Part shown: piece by piece, positions 8,786 to 17,945 of the stretch
How the letters are laid out: every line of letters starts with the position of its first letter
How positions within the stretch are numbered: position 1 is the stretch's first letter
Source of the DNA: Leptolyngbya sp. O-77
GTDB lineage: Bacteria > Cyanobacteriota > Cyanobacteriia > Elainellales > Elainellaceae
Direction of reading: 5' to 3'
NCBI RefSeq assembly: GCF_001548395.1
Contig: NZ_AP017367.1
Span: forward strand, 2,455,001 to 2,519,000
DNA length: 64,000 nucleotides
Translations under genes and position numbers: made by a program
The notes under the pieces: model-generated
The model's database searches: none
The model's input: only the letters and a program-made list of their open reading frames with translations
Told to the model about the DNA's origin: nothing

Positions 8786-10836
8786 AGCTGGGCTGGGGAT
8801 CGGTACTGGTGATTGATGATGAAGCGGTAACGCGCCTGCTGGTGGCTCGTCGCCTCAGCGATCAGGTGGCATCAGTGACCACTGTAGAAAGCGGGCAAGA
8901 AGGGCTAGAACTGCTGCAAAGTCAGCCGTTTGACCTGGTGCTGCTGGACATCATCATGCCTGGACTCAGCGGCGTGCAAATCCTGGAAAAGATGAAGGCT
9001 GACCCAGCGCTTCAGAGCATTCCGGTGATTATGATTTCCGCCGCCGATGACTTGGATAGCGTGGTGCGCTGCATCGAACTGGGAGCCGAAGATTATCTGC
9101 TCAAACCGCTGAACGCAGTGCTGCTGCAAGCGCGGACAGGGGCCTGCCTAGAGCGCAAGTGGCTCCGCGACCAAGAGCAATCTTACCTGCGGCAGCTCCA
9201 GGCAGAAAAGGAGTCGGCCGAAGCCGCCAACCGCGCCAAGAGTGTGTTTCTAGCCAACATGAGCCACGAACTGCGAACCCCGCTGAACGCCATCATCGGC
9301 TACAGCGAAATCGTGCAGGAAGACTTGCAGGCGGAAGGAATTACCCATCTGATTCCCGATTTGCGGAAAATCCGTACCTCTGGGCAACACCTGCTAGGCA
9401 TCATCAACGACATCCTCGATATCTCCGCGCTGGAGGCAGGCACAGTGTCGCTGGATCTGGAGACGGTGGTGCTAAACCCACTGCTGCAAGAAGTGGTGAA
9501 CACGGTGCGTCCGCTGGTGCTAGAGCATGGCAACACGCTGCAAGTGCAGTGTCCCGATCATCTGGGCACGATGTACAGCGACCTGTCGAAAGTGCGGCAG
9601 ATTTTGGTCAACCTGCTGAGCAATGCTGCCAAGTTCACAGAGCAGGGTTCTATTACGCTGACGGTGGCGGTGAAGGGGCTGGAGGCGGCGGGCTGGGAGG
9701 ACAGAGCAAAATTTGCGGCAGAGGCAGCGTTCCCTGTCCCCGGCGGAGCGTTTGTAGAGTTTCGGGTGAGCGACACGGGGATTGGGATTGCTCCATTGCA
9801 GCGCGAGAAGATTTTTCAGCCGTTTGCTCAGGGCGACGAGTCTTCTACCCGACGCTATGGCGGGACGGGGCTGGGATTGTCGATTAGCTATCGCTATTGC
9901 GAAATGCTGGGTGGCACGATTTCCGTTGAGAGCGAGCCGGAGCGCGGGTCTACGTTTACGCTGCGGCTGCCTGTGGTGAGCAGCGATCGCCCTGCTCTGT
10001 CCCAACTCCACCGCACGCTGGCAGACCAACCCAAGCGCGATCGCCCGCTGGTGCTGATTATCGACGACGACCGGGGCATCCGCGACTGGATGGTGCAAAG
10101 CCTAAACCAGGAGGGCTATCGCGTGGTCACGGCCTGGTGTGGACAAGAAGGCTTGCGGCTGGCGCAAGAGCTACAGCCCGACCTGATCGTGCTGGATGTG
10201 CTGATGCCCGCGCTAGATAGCTGGGCCGTGCTGTCTGCTCTCAAATCTGATCCGCTGCTGGCGGAGGTTCCGGTAATGGTCACTGCTACACCGCCGACCG
10301 AGCTATCCGCCAGCCACCAACTGCCCAACGGGCTAGTGCTGGGCATCACCGACCAGTTCACCCGTCCGGCGGAGTTTGCTCGGCTGACGACCCTGCTGCA
10401 AGCCTACCAAGCGCCGCAGGTTAGAGCGGGCAATCGGGCGCTGCTGGTGCATCAAGACCGGGCGACGCGCTCTATCTTGCGACAGGTGCTGGAGCAGGCG
10501 GGTTGGCGCGTCACGGAGGGCGATCGCCCCCAAGACACCCTGCCCCATCCCAGTCCACAATCGTCCTCAGCCGTAGACGCACTACTGCCCGACGTGCTGC
10601 TGGTGGACTTGCTGGTGCTAGCCAAAGAGGGGTTTCAGCATGTTTACCCGCTGCGAACCATGGGCGGGCGCGTTCCCCCGGTGATCAGCCTGCTCACCCG
10701 CGACCTCAGCCCGGCCGACCAGTCCCGGCTGAATGGTCGCCTGGAGCAGTTTCTTCAGCAGAATCTCAGCTCTCAGGGTGATTTTCTCAACCAAATTCGC
10801 GACGCTGTTCTCCTTCACTTGTCGAGTCCGCTATGA
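8782..10836 (+). CDS. hybrid histidine kinase: receiver - kinase core - two receiver-like domains
   Basis: A soluble 684-residue protein without TM helices. An N-terminal receiver (VLVIDDEAV, acceptor Asp56, conserved Lys in LLKPL) is followed by a coiled linker, HisKA with His162 in SHELRTPLN, and HATPase_c (SNAAKF, DTGIGI, GGTGLGLSIS). Two C-terminal receiver-like domains follow. In the first, Asp472 is kept but the usual Lys of the TKP motif is Arg (FTRP). The second begins ALLVHQDRA, so its acidic pocket is eroded, although a central Asp (LLVDLL) remains. It overlaps both neighbours by ATGA. The receiver-first layout suggests it accepts phosphate from the upstream kinase and modulates its own kinase core. 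This role is inference. Confidence 0.88.
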   Translation: MKLGWGSVLVIDDEAVTRLLVARRLSDQVASVTTVESGQEGLELLQSQPFDLVLLDIIMPGLSGVQILEKMKADPALQSIPVIMISAADDLDSVVRCIELGAEDYLLKPLNAVLLQARTGACLERKWLRDQEQSYLRQLQAEKESAEAANRAKSVFLANMSHELRTPLNAIIGYSEIVQEDLQAEGITHLIPDLRKIRTSGQHLLGIINDILDISALEAGTVSLDLETVVLNPLLQEVVNTVRPLVLEHGNTLQVQCPDHLGTMYSDLSKVRQILVNLLSNAAKFTEQGSITLTVAVKGLEAAGWEDRAKFAAEAAFPVPGGAFVEFRVSDTGIGIAPLQREKIFQPFAQGDESSTRRYGGTGLGLSISYRYCEMLGGTISVESEPERGSTFTLRLPVVSSDRPALSQLHRTLADQPKRDRPLVLIIDDDRGIRDWMVQSLNQEGYRVVTAWCGQEGLRLAQELQPDLIVLDVLMPALDSWAVLSALKSDPLLAEVPVMVTATPPTELSASHQLPNGLVLGITDQFTRPAEFARLTTLLQAYQAPQVRAGNRALLVHQDRATRSILRQVLEQAGWRVTEGDRPQDTLPHPSPQSSSAVDALLPDVLLVDLLVLAKEGFQHVYPLRTMGGRVPPVISLLTRDLSPADQSRLNGRLEQFLQQNLSSQGDFLNQIRDAVLLHLSSPL

Positions 10837-13800
10837 AGCTTCAACTCCGCATTTTGCTTATGGTGACATCGCTGCTGGCGGCGACTGTCGCCGTCACGAC
10901 GGGCGTGCTGTCCTGGGGCACTCGCCAGTCGATCCTGGCGCAAACGGAGTCAAACGGGTTGCTGATTGCTGAGTTTTTGGCGCGGATGTCTCGCTTTGCC
11001 GATCAGGTGCCCGCCGATGTGGACACGATGATGGGCGACCAGATGCTCGCTCAGGCGGTGTTGACCTCACGGCTGGTGGCGATCGCCCAGCAAGCCAACC
11101 TCAGCCCTGCCGAAGTCAATCGGCACCTGGAGGAAATTACCCAAACCACCGCGATCGACGAATTTTGGGTCACCGACCGCGAGGGCAACCTGGTTTACAA
11201 AAATCGCTCTGCCCAGGGCATTCAGATGCCACAAGCCAGCAGCTTTCAATCCTTGCTGACGGGCGGCGCAGCGACGGTCGATGTGGATGCGCGGGCGCGA
11301 GACACCGATGGCAAAATCTTCAAGTATGTCGCCGTCACCGGGGCTGATCAGCCCCGCATTGTGCAAATCGGGCATGATGCCGAAATTCTCAAAAAACTGC
11401 CGCAGCAAATCGGGCTAGAGCGCCTGACCAATGAACTGGTGGATGGAGATGCCGTCGTGGGCATTCGGATTGTCGATCGCCAGCTCCACAACTTGGCCCG
11501 CAGCATCACCTCCAGCAGTGGCAACATTGTGAGCCTGTCGGCGGGCGATCGCGCCAAGCTGCTGCGCGTCTTGGAAACGGGGCAGTCCAACACCTATCTC
11601 GACGGCTCTCTGCTAAAGGTGGCTGTCCCCATTCGCGGCAACGCCGACTGGATTCAGGGTGCAACGCTGGTTTACCTGTCCACCGATTCGGTCCGCAGTG
11701 CCCTCCAGCGCGACCTCTATCGCATTGCCCTGGCCTCTACCGGCGTTATGGCTGCGGGACTGCTGGGGTCGCTGGTGCTGTCGCGGCGCGTCACCCAGCC
11801 CGTCGCCCGCCTCACCGATGCCGCAGATGCGATCAAATCCGCTGTGAAAACCGAAGAATTTGACGCGGAAGTCCTGTCAGATGTGGCCAGCCGCCGAGAT
11901 GAACTGGGCACGCTGGCGCGAGTATTTCAGCGGATGGTGGGCGAAGTGCGCGATCGCGAACAGGGGCTGCACCAGGCCAAAGCCGAACTGCACCGCCGCG
12001 AAGAATATTTCCGCTCCATCATCGAAAACACGTCCGACATCGTGACGCTGCTCAGCGCCGACGGTCAGCTCCGCTATGCCAGCCCCGCCCTCAAAACCGT
12101 CCTCGGCTACGAACCGTCAGATTTATACGGCAAAAACTTGCTCGATTTCGTTCATCCCGACGACCACACCACCGCCCGCATCGCCCTCAGCCACGCCGTC
12201 CACCAGCCGGGAATCACGCTGCCATTTCAGATCCAACTGCGACGCATTGACGGCTCCTGGGCGCGTTTAGAAGCCGTCGGCACAAACCTATTGGGCAATC
12301 CGGCGGTGGAAAGCCTCATCCTCACCCTGCGCGACATCACCGAGCGCCAGCGGGCAGAGGATCTGCTGCGCCAAAAGGAAACAGCGGAGCAATCTAACCG
12401 CGCCAAGAGCCAGTTTCTTGCCAACATGAGCCACGAGCTACGCACCCCGCTCAACGCCATCATTGGCTACAGCGAAATGCTGCAAGAAGAAGCCGAAGAC
12501 CTGGGGCAAGACGATTTCGTTCCTGACTTGCAAAAAATCTATACCGCTGGTCGGCACTTGCTCAGCCTGATCAACGACATCCTCGATTTGTCGAAAATTG
12601 AGGCGGGCAAGATGGATCTGTATCTCGAAGAATTTTGCTTACCCGATTTGGTGCAAGAAGTCGTCAACACGGTTCGGCCGATGGTGGACAAGAACCACAA
12701 CGCGCTACTTGTGTGTGCTGATCTAGCGCCAGACACAATGCACGCCGACCTGACCAAAGTCCGGCAAAATCTGCTGAACCTGCTGAGCAATGCTGCCAAA
12801 TTCACTGAGAATGGCACAATTACGCTTACGGTCGAAAAGCGCCTGAGTTCTGAAATGTCTCAATCAGTCATCTGCTTTCAGGTGACAGATACAGGCATTG
12901 GCATGAGCGAGGCTCAAATCGAAAAGGTGTTTCAGGCGTTTACCCAGGCAGACGCTTCGACCACGCGCAAGTATGGCGGCACGGGGCTGGGGCTGGCGAT
13001 CGCCCAGCGGTTTTGCCAGATGATGGGCGGCGACATCACCGTTTCCAGTGAATTAGGCAAAGGCAGCACCTTCACCATGACGCTGCCCCAGGTCGTTCAT
13101 CATCCTGACGCTGCGCCCGATGCTGACGCAGATCGGATGGCAGCGGTTGATGAGGGCGAGGATTGTGAAGAGAGTCCGCCCTGCCCCGATCGCCCGATTC
13201 TGGTGATCGACGACGACCCGGCGATTCACGACCTGCTCCGCCGCCAGCTTGCCCGCGAAGGCTACACCGTCCACAGCGCCCTCACCGCTGAAGAAGGGCT
13301 GACCCTGGCGCGAACCGTCCGTCCCATCGCCATTACGCTAGACGTGATGATGCCCAAGATGGACGGCTGGATGCTGCTGTCGGCGTTTAAGAGCAATCCA
13401 GACCTGGCCAATATTCCCGTGATTATGCTGACGATGCTGGACAACAAAAACAGGGGCTATGCGCTGGGTGCGTCGGACTATTTAATCAAGCCGATCGATC
13501 GCCACCAGTTGCTCTCGGTGCTGAAAAAGTATGAGTGCGATCGCCCCACCTGCCCAATTCTGATAGTAGAGGATGACCCCATCAACCGTGAACTGATGCG
13601 CCAGCTTTTGGAAAAAGAACACTGGCAGGTGATCGAAGCCGAAAACGGTCGTGTGGCCCTAGAAAAACTGCAAACCGTCCAGCCAGAGCTAATCCTGCTG
13701 GATCTAATGATGCCGGAACTAGACGGTTTTGGTTTCGTCGCAGAATTACAGCGCCACGAAGAATGGCGATCGCTCCCCATTATTATCATCACCGCCAAAG

Positions 13801-13931
13801 ACATCACTGCCGAAGACCAGTTTCGCCTGCGCGGCTACGTTGAACAAATCCTGCAAAAAGGAGCCTACAGCCAGGAAGACCTGCTGGTGAGAATTCGTCA
13901 GTTGGTGGCTGCCTGCCAGCAATCCGCATGA
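10833..13931 (+). CDS. membrane hybrid histidine kinase (sensor-HAMP-PAS-HK-REC-REC)
   Basis: A 1032-residue protein. An N-terminal TM helix (~7-27), a ~265-residue extracytoplasmic sensor resembling a Cache-type fold (inference from layout), a second TM helix (~298-318), HAMP (~318-385), a PAS domain (~390-510), HisKA with His534 in SHELRTPLN, HATPase_c (SNAAKF, DTGIGM, GGTGLGLAI), and two receivers with acceptors Asp837 and Asp957 follow. The C-terminal receiver is closely similar to that of the first kinase (both have LILLDLMMPE and GYVEQILQKG), showing that the kinases of this operon are paralogues. The start overlaps the stop of the preceding gene (ATGA). Confidence 0.9.
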   Translation: MKLQLRILLMVTSLLAATVAVTTGVLSWGTRQSILAQTESNGLLIAEFLARMSRFADQVPADVDTMMGDQMLAQAVLTSRLVAIAQQANLSPAEVNRHLEEITQTTAIDEFWVTDREGNLVYKNRSAQGIQMPQASSFQSLLTGGAATVDVDARARDTDGKIFKYVAVTGADQPRIVQIGHDAEILKKLPQQIGLERLTNELVDGDAVVGIRIVDRQLHNLARSITSSSGNIVSLSAGDRAKLLRVLETGQSNTYLDGSLLKVAVPIRGNADWIQGATLVYLSTDSVRSALQRDLYRIALASTGVMAAGLLGSLVLSRRVTQPVARLTDAADAIKSAVKTEEFDAEVLSDVASRRDELGTLARVFQRMVGEVRDREQGLHQAKAELHRREEYFRSIIENTSDIVTLLSADGQLRYASPALKTVLGYEPSDLYGKNLLDFVHPDDHTTARIALSHAVHQPGITLPFQIQLRRIDGSWARLEAVGTNLLGNPAVESLILTLRDITERQRAEDLLRQKETAEQSNRAKSQFLANMSHELRTPLNAIIGYSEMLQEEAEDLGQDDFVPDLQKIYTAGRHLLSLINDILDLSKIEAGKMDLYLEEFCLPDLVQEVVNTVRPMVDKNHNALLVCADLAPDTMHADLTKVRQNLLNLLSNAAKFTENGTITLTVEKRLSSEMSQSVICFQVTDTGIGMSEAQIEKVFQAFTQADASTTRKYGGTGLGLAIAQRFCQMMGGDITVSSELGKGSTFTMTLPQVVHHPDAAPDADADRMAAVDEGEDCEESPPCPDRPILVIDDDPAIHDLLRRQLAREGYTVHSALTAEEGLTLARTVRPIAITLDVMMPKMDGWMLLSAFKSNPDLANIPVIMLTMLDNKNRGYALGASDYLIKPIDRHQLLSVLKKYECDRPTCPILIVEDDPINRELMRQLLEKEHWQVIEAENGRVALEKLQTVQPELILLDLMMPELDGFGFVAELQRHEEWRSLPIIIITAKDITAEDQFRLRGYVEQILQKGAYSQEDLLVRIRQLVAACQQSA

Positions 13932-13978
13932 CAGCCAGGATTGAGAGATAAAGAGATGATGGGAGGAGACTTTGAAAA

Positions 13979-14356
13979 ATGCCTAAGATACTCTTGGTAG
14001 AAGATAACGAAATGAATCGGGATATGCTCTCGCGGCGGCTGCTGCGGCGGGGCGCAGAGGTGCTAATTGCGGTAGACGGGGCGCAGGGAGTGGAAATGGC
14101 ACAGGCAGAGCAACCAGATTTGATTTTAATGGATATGAGCCTGCCCGTGATGGATGGCTGGGAGGCGACGCGCACGCTCAAGGCAGCGGCAGACACAAAG
14201 GAAATTCCCATTATTGCCCTGACGGCTCACGCGATGGCGGGAGATCAGGAAAAGTGTCGAGAAGCAGGATGCGATGATTACGATACAAAACCAGTGGACT
14301 TTGCGCGGCTGACAGGCAAAATTCAGGCGATTTTGGGGGAAGGCTCGCTGAAATGA
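13979..14356 (+). CDS. single-domain response regulator (CheY-like receiver)
   Basis: A 125-residue stand-alone receiver: acidic pocket VEDNEMNRD, phospho-acceptor Asp52 in LILMDMSLPVMDGWE, conserved Thr/Ser in IIALTAH and a Lys in DTKPVDF. It has no output domain, so it probably shuttles phosphate or acts by protein contact. A GGAGGAGA Shine-Dalgarno lies nine bases before the ATG. Its end overlaps the start of the cyclase gene by four bases, so the two are translationally coupled. Such receivers often act as phosphate shuttles between hybrid kinases; that role here is inference. Confidence 0.9.
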   Translation: MPKILLVEDNEMNRDMLSRRLLRRGAEVLIAVDGAQGVEMAQAEQPDLILMDMSLPVMDGWEATRTLKAAADTKEIPIIALTAHAMAGDQEKCREAGCDDYDTKPVDFARLTGKIQAILGEGSLK

Positions 14357-15417
14357 CTCCTGAGCAAGGCGTTCTGCTAGTTGTTGATGACAACGAAATG
14401 AACCGCGATTTGCTGTCTCGGCGGCTCCAGCGCCAGGGGCATACGATTGTGACGGCCAACAACGGGCGCGAGGCGATTGACAAAATGCGATCGCAGCCCT
14501 TTGACCTCGTGCTTTTGGACGTGATGATGCCGGAGCTAAACGGCTACGAAACGCTAGAGCGGCTAAAGCAAGACCCCAATCTGCGTCATATTCCCGTCAT
14601 CATGATTTCGGCGCTGGATGACATCGAGAGCGTCGTGCGCTGCATCGAGCTGGGCGCAGAAGATTATCTGTTCAAGCCCTTTAACCCGACGCTGCTGAAG
14701 GCGCGAATCGGCGCGTGTCTGGAGAAAAAGCGGCTGCGCGACCAGGAACAGTCCTACCTGAAGCTCATCCAGGCAGAGCAGGAAAAATCTGAACGACTGC
14801 TGCTGAACGTGCTGCCCAAGGCGATCGCCGACCAGCTCAAGCAAAGCTCCCAAACCATTGCTGAAAACTTCACCGAAGTCACCGTTCTGTTTGCCGACCT
14901 GGTGAACTTTACCGAACTCTCCTCCAAGCTCTCGCCCGCAGAGCTGGTAGAGCTGCTGAACCAGATTTTTTCCACCTTCGACCAGCTTGCAGAACTGCAC
15001 GGTCTAGAGAAAATCAAAACCATTGGCGATTCCTATATGGTCGTCGGCGGGCTGCCTTTGCCCCAGACGGATCACGCTGAGGCGATCGCCCAGATGGCGC
15101 TGGATATGCAAACGGCGATCGCCCAGATCAACACCAGCCATATCCACCCCAGCTTTGGGCCACTGCAAATGCGCGTCGGCATCAACACGGGCCCCGTCGG
15201 CGCAGGCGTAATTGGCATCAAAAAATTCACCTATGACCTTTGGGGCGACACAGTGAACATCGCCAGCCGCATGGAGTCGCTCTCGCTGCCCGGCCGCATC
15301 CAGGTTAGCGCTGCCACTTACGATCGCCTGCACGCCAAGTTCCAGTTCGAGAAGCGCGGCGCGATCGAGGTTAAGGGCAAAGGCGAGATGACGACGTACT
15401 TTTTGCTAGGAAGTTAG
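14353..15417 (+). CDS. response regulator with class III adenylate cyclase domain
   Basis: A 354-residue protein: receiver (1-~120, VVDDNEMNRD, acceptor Asp56, Lys in LFKPF), a short helical connector (~125-165) and a class III nucleotide cyclase domain (~170-354). The catalytic residues are complete: metal-binding Asp182 (FADLVNF) and Asp226 (TIGDSYM), the Lys of EKIKTIG and Asp295 of TYDLWG (the adenine-selecting pair), Asn302 and Arg306 (NIASRM). It should therefore make cAMP from ATP, controlled by phosphorylation of the receiver. It is the last gene of the five-gene operon and the only one with an obvious chemical output. This specificity prediction follows known rules for class III cyclases. 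Confidence 0.92.
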   Translation: MTPEQGVLLVVDDNEMNRDLLSRRLQRQGHTIVTANNGREAIDKMRSQPFDLVLLDVMMPELNGYETLERLKQDPNLRHIPVIMISALDDIESVVRCIELGAEDYLFKPFNPTLLKARIGACLEKKRLRDQEQSYLKLIQAEQEKSERLLLNVLPKAIADQLKQSSQTIAENFTEVTVLFADLVNFTELSSKLSPAELVELLNQIFSTFDQLAELHGLEKIKTIGDSYMVVGGLPLPQTDHAEAIAQMALDMQTAIAQINTSHIHPSFGPLQMRVGINTGPVGAGVIGIKKFTYDLWGDTVNIASRMESLSLPGRIQVSAATYDRLHAKFQFEKRGAIEVKGKGEMTTYFLLGS

Positions 15418-15508
15418 CAGAGGAAAGAAAGAAGAACGAAGAGGGAAGAGAGAAGACGGAAAAATTTTCGTTTTTCGTTTTTCGTTCTTTGTTTTTCCTT
15501 CTTCCTTC
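15418..15508. repeat. purine tract followed by pyrimidine tract between convergent genes (possible two-way terminator)
   Basis: A run of GAAGAACGAAGAGGG-like units is followed by TTCGTTTTTCGTTTTTCG and CTTCCTTCTT. The two halves are roughly complementary, so RNA from either strand could fold into a long imperfect stem. It sits exactly between the stops of the cyclase gene and of yebC. The same design occurs after pheT. Confidence 0.5.
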
Positions 15509-16295
15509 TTACGTCATGCTGAGGGACATCAGCTCGTCCGACATTTCAAAATTGGCGGTGACGGACTGCACATCGTCCAGGTCTTCTAGCGCATCCATCA
15601 GCCGCAAAAGGTCAGAAGCCTGGGCGGGGTCGCTGACTTCGACGCTGTTGTTTGGGAACCAGCGCGGCTCTGCCTGGATGACCGGATAGCCTCGGTCTTT
15701 GAGGGCTTGGGTCAGGGCTTCTAGGTTGGTCGGATCGGTGAAGACTTCTGCGCCGGGAATATCGTCTTCCAGCGAAATTAGTTCATAGGATTCTGCGCCC
15801 CTTTCACGACACATCCTCGTCAATCACAGGCAGTTCCTTTTTGCTGGCAGGCGGCGGGCGCTTTCACCCGTCACCACGCCCTTTTGCTCAAACATCCAGC
15901 CGACGCAGCCCGTCTCGCCCCAGGTTGCCGCCGCGTTTGCTGAAGGCAGCCCGCAGGGTCGGGCGGGCAGTGCGGTTGCGTCGGTCAGCGCTTTCGATTA
16001 GGATGGCGATGCCGCCGGGACCATAGCCCTCGTAGCGGATAGCTTCCCAGGGTTGTCGCCCGCCCAGCTTGCCCGATCCTTTGGCGATCGCCCGCTCGAT
16101 GTTGTCATTGGGAATGCCTGCCGCCTTTGCATTTTCGATGGCCGTGCGGAGATGAAAATTGCCCGCCGGATCAGGCACGCCGTTTCGCGCTGCGATAATA
16201 ATTTGTCGAGAAATTTTTGCGAACGTTTTGCCCTTGACGGCATCCACACGAGCCTTTTGCCGCTTAATGTTCGCCCACTTACTATGTCCTGCCAT
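15509..16295 (-). pseudogene. yebC: YebC/PmpR-family regulator, broken by frameshifts
   Basis: The N-terminal part (15888-16295) begins MAGHSKWANIKRQKARVDA, the unmistakable YebC start, and the C-terminal part (15509-15823) ends in the conserved VEVFTDPTN-like and NNSVEVSD segments. They are in different frames. On the coding strand CTGGGGCGAG at about 15918-15921 has one G more than CTG-GGC-GAG; removing it restores ETGCVGWMFEQKG. Two further single extra bases (CCC at 15867-15869, CC at 15836-15837 on the plus strand) restore VTVKAPAA and KELPVIDED. Near 15795-15815 an in-frame TGA and a loss of several codons before GAESYE remain unexplained. YebC proteins are ribosome-associated or DNA-binding regulators. 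This could be sequence error, true decay, or both. Confidence 0.85.
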
Positions 16296-16488
16296 GCACT
16301 CGATTGGTAAAACGCTTCTCTACCAGTTCCTGTAGTTTAGTTCCCGGAGTCCTTGAAGAGCCTCGAAACCCGTTTCCGAAACCCATCTCCTGAAGTTGCG
16401 TTGCGCCCCGGAACCTGCCAAAGCAGCCTACCTAACGCAAACACTATCCTAGAATAACTAGACTCAGATTCAACTGGAGGACACTCCG

Positions 16489-17886
16489 ATGGTTGTTTCA
16501 GAATTGCAACGGTCTAAGGCTTCCGCCGCGCCCCAGTGGGCGATCGCCCTGCCGCCTGCCCTCCGCACCTGGCTAGAAGCAGCATTGAGTCATCTATCTG
16601 TGCCCCTTTGCTTAGATTTTTGGGGACGCGAGCAACTCTGGGTTCACTGCGATGCCAACAATCCGCCGCCGCTGACGCTCCAGATTCGGCATCCCGGCAT
16701 CGTGCGATCGCTCTTGATGCGCCACGATCCGCTGGTGCTAGTGGAGGGCTATCTCAACGGCGACTGTGACTTTGTGGGCGATTTGGAAACACTGGTTATT
16801 GCAATGCAGCAGTTGGGCCGAGTGCCCATGCCGCTCAACTTCGCTACGCTGCAAGCCGCTCGCGCCGCCCTGTCGCTGCCCTCCCTCAAACTCCAGCCCA
16901 GTCCTTTCCCTGAAAAGACCCGCCACACCCCAGAGCAAGATCGAGCCGCTATCCATCACCACTACGACATGGGCAACAATTTTTATCAGCTCTGGCTCGA
17001 TCCACAGATGGTCTATTCTTGCGCCTATTTTGAAACCGAGCAAATGTCGCTCGCCCAAGCACAAGAGGCAAAGCTAGACCTGATCTGCCGCAAGCTGCGC
17101 CTGTCGCCAGGGGAAACGCTGCTGGACATTGGCTGTGGCTGGGGGGCGCTGCTGCGCTGGGCGGTGGAGCGCTACGGCGTGCGCGGCTTTGGCATTACGC
17201 TCAGTCAGCAACAGTTCGACTATAACCAAGCGAAAATTGCGGAACGGGGCTTGGGCGATCGCCTCCAGGTGCAGCTCATGGACTATCGCGATTTGCCTCA
17301 AACGCCCACGTTTGACAAGATCGTATCTGTGGGCATGGTGGAACACGTCGGTCGCAGAAACCTGCCCGTTTATTTTCAGAGCATTGGGCGATCGCTCAAA
17401 CCCGGTGGTCTGTTTCTCAATCACAGCATCACCGCCAGCACCGAGTGGAACGGCAGCAGCCTGGGCGAACGGTTTATCAACCGCTACATCTTTCCCCACG
17501 GTGAGCTGCTACAAATTTCGACGCTGCTGGCGGCGGCCGAAGCAGCAGGTTGGGAAGTTGTAGATGTAGATGCCTGGCGACTCCACTACGCCAAAACCCT
17601 GCGCTGCTGGGAAGCCAATTTGCAAAACGCTGCTGCTCAGGCAAAACGCCTCCTGGGTGAGGCGATGCTGAAGCGCAACCAGGAAAATAACGGGCGATCG
17701 CCCGCAATGTTTAGCGATGTGCCTCAAAGCCACCCCTATCGCTATCTGCAACTCTGGCGGGCCTATCTGCTTGGCTCTGCCCTCGGCTTTGAACAGAATC
17801 AGATGGGGCTTTATCAAACGCTGCTGCGTCCAAAGTCTGAGACCTGCTGGAATTTGCCGCTGACTCGCGCAGGCTGGCTGGCTTAG
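16489..17886 (+). CDS. cyclopropane-fatty-acyl-phospholipid synthase family SAM methyltransferase
   Basis: A 465-residue protein with the CFA-synthase layout: an N-terminal lipid-binding part (~1-150), then HHYDMGNNFYQLWLDP, the SAM site LLDIGCGWGALLRWA, VEHVGRRNLPVYF and a C-terminal helical part. CFA synthases transfer a methylene from S-adenosylmethionine to a double bond of a membrane phospholipid acyl chain. GGAGGA lies before the ATG at a proper distance. It is divergent from yebC and convergent with the cpcG genes. The exact product (cyclopropane or another modified lipid) cannot be decided from sequence. Confidence 0.88.
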   Translation: MVVSELQRSKASAAPQWAIALPPALRTWLEAALSHLSVPLCLDFWGREQLWVHCDANNPPPLTLQIRHPGIVRSLLMRHDPLVLVEGYLNGDCDFVGDLETLVIAMQQLGRVPMPLNFATLQAARAALSLPSLKLQPSPFPEKTRHTPEQDRAAIHHHYDMGNNFYQLWLDPQMVYSCAYFETEQMSLAQAQEAKLDLICRKLRLSPGETLLDIGCGWGALLRWAVERYGVRGFGITLSQQQFDYNQAKIAERGLGDRLQVQLMDYRDLPQTPTFDKIVSVGMVEHVGRRNLPVYFQSIGRSLKPGGLFLNHSITASTEWNGSSLGERFINRYIFPHGELLQISTLLAAAEAAGWEVVDVDAWRLHYAKTLRCWEANLQNAAAQAKRLLGEAMLKRNQENNGRSPAMFSDVPQSHPYRYLQLWRAYLLGSALGFEQNQMGLYQTLLRPKSETCWNLPLTRAGWLA

Positions 17887-17945
17887 CGCCATGACGTGAT
17901 GAAGTGATGAGGTGATGGAATCTTGAAGCAAAGGCGCAAAAACTA

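Noticed and set aside
6916..9887. Long alternative-frame open frames within the kinase genes
   Set aside because: They are shadows of GC-rich coding DNA (Arg/Ser/Ala-rich) over well-supported kinase domains.
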